From: an uncultured Shewanella sp.
GTDB lineage: Bacteria; Pseudomonadota; Gammaproteobacteria; Enterobacterales; Shewanellaceae
Assembly (NCBI RefSeq): GCF_947491715.1
Contig: NZ_CANLKR010000020.1
Coordinates: 1-64,000 of the forward strand
Length of the DNA stretch: 64,000 nt
Direction: 5' to 3'
Shown: positions 25,524-33,575 of the stretch, in pieces
Numbering within the stretch: position 1 is the first letter of the stretch
How the letters are laid out: each line of letters starts with the position of its first letter
The notes under the pieces: model-generated
The model's database searches: none
What the model was told of the DNA's origin: nothing
Seen by the model: only the letters and a program-made list of their open reading frames with translations
Made by a program: the position numbers and the translations under genes

Positions 25524-25609
25524 GATGTTATTCCTTCGTGCGGCATCGGTTATGTTAATTAAATTAAAGGGATACTCAGTGATAGTTATGATGAGTATTC
25601 TGTAGTTCT

Positions 25610-26989
25610 TTATCGAGAAGTATGTTTTTTAAACATGGCAATGCCAAGATAGGCAAATGCAATGGACAATAGTGGGTTGAGCCAATTGAGTATCGCCCAA
25701 GGTGCATAATCAAAAACGTTAACGCCTAAGCTGGATGAAAAGAATGCCCCTGCTGTTGTCCATGGGATCAAAGCTGTGGTTAATGTCGCACCTTCTTCAA
25801 GTGAGCGAGACATAACAGAGCGATCGAGCGATTGCTCGTCAAATGCCTCACCAAATAAATTGCCTCCGAGAATGATAGACATATAGGCTTCACCCATAGC
25901 GATATTACCAATAAAGCACGCCAGTATTGTGGTGGCAACTAAGGTTCCAGCTCGTTTGACTTGGGCTAGGATGCCTTTGATTAAAACATGTAAAAAACCA
26001 AAGTGATTTAAAATGCCTCCTAAAGCAAGTGCCATTAACGCTAAAGATAGCGTCCACATCATTGAGGCCATTCCACCACGGTTAAATAAGTGATTTAAAT
26101 TTTCAAGACCTGTATTGAAGTTGCCACCATTGTATAATGAGGTTAATACTGTACTGAGATTGGCCTGTTGAAGCCAGGTGGCTAATATGATGGCAATACA
26201 GGATGCGCTTAACATAGCAACTTCGGCACTGTATTTTTTTACACTCATGATAATCATTACAAGTAATGGCAATAAAGTGATTATGCTGATAGAGAAAGTG
26301 TCAGTGATTGTTGATAAAAGCTGGCTTAAATCAATTTGGACAAGCTGATGTTGGCTATAAAAAAAGCCAATGAGGCTAAAGGCAATCAGTGTGAGAAGGA
26401 ACGCAGGTCCTGTTGTATAAGTCATGCTTTTAATGTGTCTATAAAGATCGGTGCCCGATGACATTGCTGCAAGATTGGTGGTATCTGAAACGGGAGACAT
26501 TTTGTCACCAAAGCTAGCTCCTGATACGACCATGCCAGCGACAATGGGGATGGGTAGTCCCATGGTTTGACCTAGGCTGACTAATACAACCCCTGCGGTG
26601 CCAACGGTTCCCCAACTAGTGCCAGTAGCAATCGACATTAAACTGCATAATAGTAATCCAGCAGGTAAAAATACGGCTGGTGAAATAAAGGTTAAACCAT
26701 AATAGATCAAGCTAGCGACAGTGCCACTTTGAATAAGCGCTGCAATTAATACTCCGATGAGTAGGAAAATATAAATAGCGGGTAAAGCCGTTTGAATCCC
26801 TGTGTTCATTGCTTTACGGATTGAGGTAAACTTATCTTGACTTAAAGGAAGTGCACTGACTCCTGCGATAATCAGGCTGATAAGCATTAGACTATGTAAA
26901 CTTGTGTGTAAAGCGAAATGGCCGAAGCCAATCACACTGATAATGGCTGAAAAGGTCAATAAAGATTGTAAGAAACTTGGGGTTTTCAA
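25610..26989 (-). CDS. NhaC family Na+/H+ (or Na+/organic acid) antiporter
   Basis: The 459-residue inner-membrane protein has about 11-12 hydrophobic helices. The NhaC hallmark GASFGDKMSPVSDTTNLAA is intact, preceded by SIATGTSWGTVGTAGVVL and followed by GNIAMGEAYMSIILG. Family members exchange sodium for protons, or malate for lactate in the MleN branch. The start is TTG at 26989 with GGAG 7 bases upstream. Divergent from a GcvA-like LysR gene (106 bases between) and upstream of the cupin-like gene, it probably serves a small catabolic module and not bulk pH control. Confidence 0.9.
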   Translation of the reverse strand: MKTPSFLQSLLTFSAIISVIGFGHFALHTSLHSLMLISLIIAGVSALPLSQDKFTSIRKAMNTGIQTALPAIYIFLLIGVLIAALIQSGTVASLIYYGLTFISPAVFLPAGLLLCSLMSIATGTSWGTVGTAGVVLVSLGQTMGLPIPIVAGMVVSGASFGDKMSPVSDTTNLAAMSSGTDLYRHIKSMTYTTGPAFLLTLIAFSLIGFFYSQHQLVQIDLSQLLSTITDTFSISIITLLPLLVMIIMSVKKYSAEVAMLSASCIAIILATWLQQANLSTVLTSLYNGGNFNTGLENLNHLFNRGGMASMMWTLSLALMALALGGILNHFGFLHVLIKGILAQVKRAGTLVATTILACFIGNIAMGEAYMSIILGGNLFGEAFDEQSLDRSVMSRSLEEGATLTTALIPWTTAGAFFSSSLGVNVFDYAPWAILNWLNPLLSIAFAYLGIAMFKKHTSR

Positions 26990-27095
26990 AATGCCACTCC
27001 AAAAATAGAGTTATATCGTTTATTCACGCTAGCAAAAGAGAGATGGATCTTCTATCCTAATTTACTTAACCACGTATTAGTAAAAGCTTATAGCT

Positions 27096-28010
27096 ATGTT
27101 TCTTCTTCCTTCATTACAAGCATTAAAAATATTTGAATGTGCTAGTCGAGCTGACAGTTTTACTCAGGCTGCAGATGAGCTGGGGATCAGTCAGAGTGCG
27201 GTCAGCCAACACATTCAGAATTTAGAAATACGGGTGGGCTTCAAAGTGTTTACTCGTGAAAGTAAGCGTATTATTTTGACATCATCAGGGCGGGCATTAT
27301 TAACGTCAGTGTCGGTTAATTTACATCATATACAGCAAACTATTGAGTTGGAAAGACGTAAACAACACAGTACTGATATCGTTATCTCTACACCTCCAGG
27401 TTTTGCTATTCGTTGGCTTTTTCCAAGATTATTGGCATTTAATCGAGAATTTGAACATATTAAAGTCACGGTGAATACTGTATCTGATCCTTTAAAGTTT
27501 AATCTATATCATGCCAATGTAGGGCTTTTTTATGGAGAGAAAGATATTGAGTATGTGAAAAGCGCACCATTATTTGAAGAGCATTTATTTCCTGTATGTT
27601 CACCTGATTTTATAAAGCAGCATGATTTGAAGTTACCTTTAAATTCTGATGCATTGAAAAAACTTATGACGTTGCCTTTATTAGGAGAGGAAAGTACATT
27701 CAGTAACCGAGATACTTGGAGTGATTGGGCGCATTCTAAAGGCCTTCCTTTTTCGAGTAAACAACCTTTACGCCAGTCTCTATCAAATATTACACTGCAG
27801 CTAGCAGAACTTGGCCATGGTGTGGCGATGGGAAGAACATCACTGGTGGTGGATGCCCTAAGTAGAGGGCTGCTAGTTGCATTGACTCCCCCCGAAATAG
27901 GCAATCCGTGCCATTATCACTTAGTGCATAATCCAATGATGCCTTCAAGTAACAGTTTGACTATTTTTATCTCTTGGCTGCAAGAACAAGTTAAAGAAAT
28001 AGAGTGCTAG
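27096..28010 (+). CDS. LysR family regulator (GcvA-like)
   Basis: The 304-residue protein begins with PSLQALKIFECASRADSFTQ and ELGISQSAVSQHIQNLE, the HTH of the GcvA/AmpR branch. An effector domain follows with STPPGFAIRWLFPRL and a conserved GHGVAMGRTSLV. It is divergent from the NhaC gene, so it most likely controls the NhaC-cupin pair. Its stop is one base from the stop of the convergent phosphate transporter gene, with no terminator between. Confidence 0.88.
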   Translation: MFLLPSLQALKIFECASRADSFTQAADELGISQSAVSQHIQNLEIRVGFKVFTRESKRIILTSSGRALLTSVSVNLHHIQQTIELERRKQHSTDIVISTPPGFAIRWLFPRLLAFNREFEHIKVTVNTVSDPLKFNLYHANVGLFYGEKDIEYVKSAPLFEEHLFPVCSPDFIKQHDLKLPLNSDALKKLMTLPLLGEESTFSNRDTWSDWAHSKGLPFSSKQPLRQSLSNITLQLAELGHGVAMGRTSLVVDALSRGLLVALTPPEIGNPCHYHLVHNPMMPSSNSLTIFISWLQEQVKEIEC

Positions 28011-28011
28011 G

Positions 28012-29280
28012 TTAATTAAAGATCCCTTTAATGATATAGAAAAACACAATTGATAGTGCGGCGCCGGCTGGCAAAGTGACTATCCAAGAGATGACAATAT
28101 TGCGCACGACACCCATGTTAATGGCTGCAATACCTCTTGCCATACCAACACCTAATACTGCGCCAACTAAGGTTTGCGTGGTTGAAATGGGCAATCCAGT
28201 TCCTGAGGCGATGACAACGGTTGAAGCGGCGGATAATTCAGCGGCAAAACCTCGACTGGGTGTGAGGTGAGTGATATGTGAGCCAATTGTTTTCATGACC
28301 CTTTGACCAAAAATAGCCAGTCCGAGCACAATGCCTAACCCCCCTAAAGGTAAGATCCACCAGACTAATGGAGATTGACTGGCAATGACCCCGCCACTAT
28401 TCACAATCGATACGATTGCTGCTAATGGCCCAATGGCGTTGGCGACATCATTTGAACCATGTGCAAATGCCATACAGCAGGCTGTCATAACCATCAATAT
28501 TGCAAAAACGCGCTCAACATTGGCAAAATGGCTTTCTTTATCCGCTTTTGGATCCAGTTTTAACCGACTGATAATCAGCATTCCTAGGATACTAACCAAA
28601 ACTGCAATGATGAAAGCAAAGCTGTAAGATTCAGCATTACTCATATTGAGCCCTATGTGTGATAAGCCTTTTTTTAAGGTTACGAGAGCGATCACAAAAG
28701 CAGCCAGTCCCATATAATAGGGGACAAAACGTTTAGCGTTTCTCAAGGGATCGCTGGTATTAAAAATAAGCTTTTGGACACTTTGAAATAAAAGATAAGC
28801 TAAGATCCCCGAAATGGCAGGAGTAATGATCCAAGAACCCACAATACCACTGACTTTTCCCCATTCTACGGCGTTAGGACTGACGCCTACAGCGGCAAAA
28901 CCTATGATGGCACCCACAATAGAATGAGTGGTCGATACAGGCCAACCTAAAGCTGATGCTAAGACTAACCAAGAACCCGCTGCTAATAATGATGCTAGCA
29001 TGCCATAAACGAGATATTGAGGGATATTGATAAAATAATGAGGGTTGATAATGCCGCTACGGATTGTATTGGTGACTTCCCCCCCAGCTAAATAGGCCCC
29101 TGCAAACTCAAAAATCATCGCAATAATAATGGCTTGCTTTATGGTAATGGCTTTTGAACCCACAGAGGTTCCCATTGCATTAGCGACGTCGTTTGCTCCT
29201 ATACCCCATGCCATGAAGAAACCAAAAATAGCCGCAGTGGCAATTAACCATGGACCATTCGTTATTAATACATCAACCAT
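28012..29280 (-). CDS. pit: inorganic phosphate transporter, PiT family
   Basis: The 422-residue membrane protein imports phosphate with protons or sodium. The duplicated PiT signature is present in both halves: GIGANDVANAMGTSVGSKAI near the N-terminus and HGSNDVANAIGPLAAIV in the second half. Pro-Val-Ser-Thr-Thr-His and Pro-Ile-Ser-Thr-Thr-Gln motifs each follow a Gly-rich helix. GGAG sits about 7 bases before the ATG. It lies 23 bases after the PhoU-like gene on the same strand, the usual order. Confidence 0.94.
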   Translation of the reverse strand: MVDVLITNGPWLIATAAIFGFFMAWGIGANDVANAMGTSVGSKAITIKQAIIIAMIFEFAGAYLAGGEVTNTIRSGIINPHYFINIPQYLVYGMLASLLAAGSWLVLASALGWPVSTTHSIVGAIIGFAAVGVSPNAVEWGKVSGIVGSWIITPAISGILAYLLFQSVQKLIFNTSDPLRNAKRFVPYYMGLAAFVIALVTLKKGLSHIGLNMSNAESYSFAFIIAVLVSILGMLIISRLKLDPKADKESHFANVERVFAILMVMTACCMAFAHGSNDVANAIGPLAAIVSIVNSGGVIASQSPLVWWILPLGGLGIVLGLAIFGQRVMKTIGSHITHLTPSRGFAAELSAASTVVIASGTGLPISTTQTLVGAVLGVGMARGIAAINMGVVRNIVISWIVTLPAGAALSIVFFYIIKGIFN

Positions 29281-29303
29281 ATTCCAACTCCAATAAAGTT
29301 TGA

Positions 29304-29984
29304 CTAGACGCGTGCTAGCATGAGCTCGAGTCGTGCACCGACGTTTTCAGCTAAATCCGCTAAGTCACCCACCCATTCAATGATTTTATATAACAGCATG
29401 GCATCAATTGGGTTAAGTGTTTTTTCAATTTCAAACAGTTGCTTTCTAATAGCAATTTGTAATGTATCAGTATCTTCTTCAATACTATCGATTTTTCTAA
29501 TCATTTTTTCGACAATATTGACCTCTCGGCCGGTAAACCCAGTTTCAAGGAGATCTTCAAGTTCATTAATGACCTCTTTTGCCATCGTGACGGCATCGAG
29601 ACTGCGATCTAGGAAAGACAAGAAGGGGGAGTGAATAGGGGGCGGTAAGGTGAGTTGGCGGCCGAGGATACGACCTGAAATGTCTTTCGCTTTATTGGCT
29701 ATTTTATCTTGTTGAGTGAGAAGTTCGAGGAGATCGCTTCGTTCGACAGGTAAAAATAGCCCACTAGGCAAGGTTAAACGGATCTGACGTTTTAAGTTAT
29801 CCGCTTTTTTCTCGGTTAAATTTATCTGCTCTCTCACTTTCGATGCATGATGCCAATTATTGGATATCGCGGCTTGAAAAAAGGGAGTCAGTAAGTGAGC
29901 ACATTCATGAACGGTATTGATATGTTCTTGAAGTGGTTCAATGGGCGATTTTGCAAACACGTTTAAAATAGAGTTGATTGGCAT
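29304..29984 (-). CDS. TIGR00153 family PhoU-like protein (DUF47)
   Basis: The 226-residue all-helical cytoplasmic protein follows the PhoU-related DUF47 family (TIGR00153). Recognisable segments are KADNLKRQIRLTLPSGLFLP and VERSDLLELLTQQDKIANKA. The C-terminal IIEWVGDLADLAENVGARLE is the metal-binding E/D-rich helix of the family. It lies 23 bases upstream of the PiT transporter gene and is almost certainly cotranscribed with it, as an accessory or regulator of phosphate uptake. Confidence 0.92.
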   Translation of the reverse strand: MPINSILNVFAKSPIEPLQEHINTVHECAHLLTPFFQAAISNNWHHASKVREQINLTEKKADNLKRQIRLTLPSGLFLPVERSDLLELLTQQDKIANKAKDISGRILGRQLTLPPPIHSPFLSFLDRSLDAVTMAKEVINELEDLLETGFTGREVNIVEKMIRKIDSIEEDTDTLQIAIRKQLFEIEKTLNPIDAMLLYKIIEWVGDLADLAENVGARLELMLARV

Positions 29985-30339
29985 GACCGTTTACCTATTT
30001 TTAATGGTGCGACTTAAGAAAAATCGAGGGCATGGTAACGTAAGCAATACTTAATTCAAATGAAACAAGGATCTTTATGACTGTTTTATTGCTCTTAAAT
30101 ACAATGCTTCAACATCAAAGTGTATGTCAGATCATCTAAATGGCAACATTAAGCTATTATGAATACTCATTGGTTAACAAGTGTACTGTTATGTAAATTT
30201 GTTCATTCATAAGAAGCATTATTTGAAGCTTGGGATCATGATGAGAAGGTTTGCAGGGATTAACGTTAATGAAGCGGATGAATGATGGGATTTTACAGCC
30301 TAATATCTTCTGGAGAACCCATTGTCGTACTAAGAGTCG
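29985..30339. other. intergenic region, nothing recognised
   Basis: These 355 bases lie between the start of the TIGR00153 gene and the end of the RpiB-like gene. I see no ORF, repeat or strong terminator. It presumably holds the promoter of the phosphate operon, but I cannot point to a clear -35/-10 pair or Pho box. Confidence 0.4.
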
Positions 30340-30792
30340 TTAGTGATCAAAATACATTTCCATTGCTTTTATTTTTGCAATTTGTTTCTTATTCCAATTG
30401 TCATCACTCACTGGCGTACTAAACCAGGTTTTTAATATTTCTTCGGCGATCGGCATTGAGGTGTTTCGAATACTTAATACTAACACGTTAGCATGGTTCC
30501 ATTTGCGTGCACCTTTTGCTGTTTCGCTATCATGGCATAAGGCTGCGCGTATTCCTTTGACTTTATTGGCGGCAATAGAGGCGCCAGTGCCAGTCCAACA
30601 TAAACAAATGCCATAGTCGACTTGCTGAGTGGCCACTTGTTGGGCAGCTTTTTGGGTTACATCAGGCCAATCGGCCGCTTTTTCTCCTTCTTGTGGACCA
30701 AAATAGCCTATCTCATGCCCCTGCTTTTTTAGGTAGCTGGAGATAAAATCCACAAGGGGGACATGTTCATCACTGGAAAGGGCAATTTTCAT
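30340..30792 (-). CDS. RpiB/LacA/LacB family sugar-phosphate isomerase
   Basis: The 150-residue protein has the RpiB fold: MKIALSSDEHVPLVDF at the N-terminus, DYGICLCWTGTGASIAANKV around the active-site cysteine and GIRAALCHDSETAKGARK. Two usual residues differ. The Gly after the catalytic Cys is Trp (CWTGTG), and the usual R-x-HND-ANV reads RKWNHANV. Family members interconvert ribose-5-P and ribulose-5-P or related sugars; these changes suggest a different substrate. It is a single gene with its own promoter. Confidence 0.85.
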   Translation of the reverse strand: MKIALSSDEHVPLVDFISSYLKKQGHEIGYFGPQEGEKAADWPDVTQKAAQQVATQQVDYGICLCWTGTGASIAANKVKGIRAALCHDSETAKGARKWNHANVLVLSIRNTSMPIAEEILKTWFSTPVSDDNWNKKQIAKIKAMEMYFDH

Positions 30793-30893
30793 GTTTTTTT
30801 TCGTACGGCATTATTTGTTATTTAAGTTTAGCAAAGAAGGATTTTTAATGACCAAGTTAACAATTGGTATTTTTATTGGAAAAGGGAGTACAA

Positions 30894-31025
30894 GTGTCAG
30901 ATAACGATGGTATGTCAAATTCCAAGTTGTTATGTTTTTTTATGTATTACTTTGTATCAATTTGGTTATTTTTTGTTTTAATGTCGGTTGGATTATTTGA
31001 TTTATTATTAGGTAACTCTTATTAA
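30894..31025 (+). CDS. small single-helix membrane protein (43 residues)
   Basis: A GTG start at 30894 has GGAG placed 5 bases upstream. The product begins VSDNDGMSNSKLLCFFMYYF and continues as one long hydrophobic helix (about residues 12-39), ending GNSY. It has the size and make-up of small bacterial membrane proteins. No family is recognised. A weak stem (31083-31101) followed by Ts lies downstream. The good ribosome site and single clean helix support it, but it could be chance in AT-rich DNA. Confidence 0.42.
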   Translation: MSDNDGMSNSKLLCFFMYYFVSIWLFFVLMSVGLFDLLLGNSY

Positions 31026-31135
31026 ATCAAATATTAGTATTCAGTACGATTAACCATCTGACTAAACTTTATACTGTAAGTAATTACTTTATAAAAGTAA
31101 TGTTTTTATTTTAAAAAGGATTGAAGAAAATAATA

Positions 31136-31177
31136 ATGAAAGTGTTTGCGAAGGTATTACAACAAAAAAAACAATGA
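31136..31177 (+). CDS. possible 13-residue leader peptide
   Basis: ATG at 31136 opens MKVFAKVLQQKKQ, and its TGA overlaps the ATG of the next gene. The peptide ends in a run of eight A (31164-31171). One extra A would fuse it in frame to the downstream signal peptide, giving a more typical basic N-region. The downstream ATG lacks its own ribosome site, so coupling or slippage is plausible. Confidence 0.35.
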   Translation: MKVFAKVLQQKKQ

Positions 31178-32304
31178 TGAGATGTATGCTGCCAGTGTTA
31201 CTGCTTGGAAGCCTGCAATGGCCCTCATTAGGTTATGCGAGCTCGGCGTGGATTCCGATTATCTCAGGCGATATTACTTTTTTTATTCCGTCATCGAATA
31301 TTAATACTCACTTGGAAGAGTCGGTTGTCTATCAAGATGAAGAGGGGAGTTTATATGTGCAATTATCGGCAGCACATGACAACAAATTACTTAAGCTTGA
31401 AGGTGATAAAGGCAGTTGGACAATTACCGATGTCACTGTTAGTGATTTAACGGATGTGTCTCTCATTGAGAGTGAATATCAATTGAAGTATGGCTATTTT
31501 TCTGGCGATGCTAAAGAAGATTTTAAGCTGGTACTGGGTGATGGCTGGGAAGACTTACTTGTGCAAAATAATGGTCAGCGTTATGGCGTCATTATTTATG
31601 AGGCCGCAGATGACGGTACCATAGGGAATATTGATACGAATAATGATGGTATTCGTGATGATGTTGCGGTTGAAATAGCCAAACTTTTTCCAAACGGCAA
31701 TGAGAAGGGCTATTTAGAGCACGTCTCTTTTTATACTCGCCAGTTTTTATTAGATACCGATGATTTAGATAAGCGCCGTCATTATACAGAAATACTGAAA
31801 GGCTATGCGTGTCTGTCGGCAACCGCTGCGGGTGAAGATGCCTATGCTAAAATAGTGAGCCATCATTTAGACTCAAAAGCGCGTTTTAATCGCTATATTG
31901 GTAATCAACGTTTTTTAAATCAGCAAACCATGAGTGCAGAAAGCATGGACTGCGTCTTAGAAGGTGGTGGAGTCGAACTTGTTTCAGGCTGTTTTATTAC
32001 CGAGCCAACGATTTTTAATGGTACGGTGACAGGGAGTTGGTATACAAAGACAGGTATGATGCCAGGTGAAAATGTAAAATTAACTCTGAATGTTAAGCAC
32101 ACAAAATATGAAGGAAAATTTGATTTTTCATATTCATTTGCTGGTGTTGAACAAGAGCGCGCCCGAATCGGGCCTGGTGGTGAGCATACTTTTATCATTG
32201 ATAATTATCTATTTGAAAATAATAGTTATTTAAAACTTCTTGCTAATAATACTAAAGGAAAGATAGCTAAGTTCAAAGTGACTTTAATCTGTTCTGAAAA
32301 TTAA
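31174..32304 (+). CDS. exported protein of unknown function
   Basis: The 376-residue protein has a signal peptide (MLPVLLLGSLQWPSLGYA, cleaved about residue 22). The mature part is mixed beta and alpha. One acidic DTNNDGIRDDV segment resembles a calcium-binding thrombospondin type 3-like loop. Several cysteines (Cys at about 213, 259, 271 and 373) could form disulfides outside the cytoplasm. The C-terminal 110 residues are beta-rich. I recognise no family. It is the first gene of an exported-protein group (lipoproteins and a hydrolase) on the same strand. Confidence 0.65.
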   Translation: MMRCMLPVLLLGSLQWPSLGYASSAWIPIISGDITFFIPSSNINTHLEESVVYQDEEGSLYVQLSAAHDNKLLKLEGDKGSWTITDVTVSDLTDVSLIESEYQLKYGYFSGDAKEDFKLVLGDGWEDLLVQNNGQRYGVIIYEAADDGTIGNIDTNNDGIRDDVAVEIAKLFPNGNEKGYLEHVSFYTRQFLLDTDDLDKRRHYTEILKGYACLSATAAGEDAYAKIVSHHLDSKARFNRYIGNQRFLNQQTMSAESMDCVLEGGGVELVSGCFITEPTIFNGTVTGSWYTKTGMMPGENVKLTLNVKHTKYEGKFDFSYSFAGVEQERARIGPGGEHTFIIDNYLFENNSYLKLLANNTKGKIAKFKVTLICSEN

Positions 32305-32360
32305 CCTGACCTCATGTCCATATATCAATATAAAAAATAAGCGGAATTAAAGGTGGTGGC

Positions 32361-32867
32361 ATGGAGATAAATGTAAAGGCGGCATTGCTATTGTTAGTGG
32401 CCCTTTTGATGAGTGGCTGCAGCAAAATAACTTTTAAGGCCGATTGTGCCCCTAAGCTGACATATCGCTTTCTAGATAGCGCATTGTTTGCGGTGATGGA
32501 TATAGAAAAAGAACCGATAGCGGATAAGATACAGGCAATAGGATTAGCTTCAAGAGTGGGGTTTAACCGTGAACCTTATGATAAATATCCTGAGGAATTT
32601 TCGATTATCAAGGTGATGTCAAACTCGGTACAGCTGTTAGGGCCGGTTATTCGATATCAAGCCCCTTATTTGCGGATCGGAGATAGTCATGGTTTATGGT
32701 TTTATGCCGACATTGGAGGCCATTTTGCATGGTTATCAGAGAACAGCTTGAGTGGCTTTACGGCTCGATATCCCACAAAAAATCATACTCAGAATGAGCT
32801 TAAGCTTATCCAATTGAGCTTAAATCGGTTTTATCTTGAAGCGCTTCCTAAGTGCATGCAAAAGTGA
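32361..32867 (+). CDS. lipoprotein, first of two tandem paralogues
   Basis: The 168-residue protein has a lipobox LLMSGC (Cys20), so it should be a lipoprotein. It shares with the next gene the blocks SGCSKIT, ADCAPKLTY, VQLLGPVIRYQ-type and a P-x-CM-x-K end (LPKCMQK). Two further cysteines (in ADCAPK and PKCMQK) are conserved in both copies and probably pair. No known domain is recognised. The paralogue starts 69 bases downstream. Together they lie just before a secreted Ser-hydrolase. Confidence 0.72.
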   Translation: MEINVKAALLLLVALLMSGCSKITFKADCAPKLTYRFLDSALFAVMDIEKEPIADKIQAIGLASRVGFNREPYDKYPEEFSIIKVMSNSVQLLGPVIRYQAPYLRIGDSHGLWFYADIGGHFAWLSENSLSGFTARYPTKNHTQNELKLIQLSLNRFYLEALPKCMQK

Positions 32868-32936
32868 TGTGTTTGGTTGTGATAGTGAGGTATTTTCATC
32901 TGCTATATATGTGGTGAGGCGTTAATCAAATTGCTT

Positions 32937-33470
32937 ATGAAACAAGGTCGATTAAGGTTTAATAGCCTATTACTCTTTGCTTTATTGAGTCTGTTCTTCG
33001 TGAGTGGCTGTAGCAAAATAACCTATGAGGCGGATTGTGCCCCTAAGCTGACATATGTTTTTTCTGATAGTTTACCTTTTTCAGTTATGAATATAAGCGA
33101 TAAGGGGTTAATGGATAAGATAAAGGAATCTGGGGAGATTGCTAAAATAGGCATTATTCCTATAGTGGGTTTACACATTCACTCAATCAGTTTCAACGAG
33201 TCAATACTCATTGATGCAGAATCAACTTATATAGTGTTGTTAGGGCCTGTTATTCGATATCAAAGCCATAAGTACGCCATTACTCGAGAGGATAGTCTAT
33301 ATTTTTATGTCAATTTTCAAGATAGTCAATTCTGGGTACCTGATTATCAACTGGATTTTTTTGTTACCTATCACCCAACAGAGATAAATATTAATAATCA
33401 AGAACAGTTAATGGAGTTAAAGCTGGATCGGTTTAATAGTGAGTTCCTTCCAGAATGCATGAGAAAGTGA
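32937..33470 (+). CDS. lipoprotein, second of two tandem paralogues
   Basis: The 177-residue protein starts at ATG 32937 in preference to TTG 32931. The lipobox is LFFVSGC. It matches the preceding gene over SGCSKITYEADCAPKLTYVF, then VLLGPVIRYQ and the final LPECMRK. The middle part has diverged strongly, including different charged loops. The two copies must come from a tandem duplication followed by rapid change. Function unknown; the position before the hydrolase gene suggests a common role. Confidence 0.72.
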   Translation: MKQGRLRFNSLLLFALLSLFFVSGCSKITYEADCAPKLTYVFSDSLPFSVMNISDKGLMDKIKESGEIAKIGIIPIVGLHIHSISFNESILIDAESTYIVLLGPVIRYQSHKYAITREDSLYFYVNFQDSQFWVPDYQLDFFVTYHPTEININNQEQLMELKLDRFNSEFLPECMRK

Positions 33471-33575
33471 TGCGTAATAATTAAAAGAATCTGAAATTCA
33501 CTTTATAAAGTAATCGTGCTTTTTAATCATTAATAGAAATGATGACTCAGATAATCGGGAAGAAAAGGATCCGTT

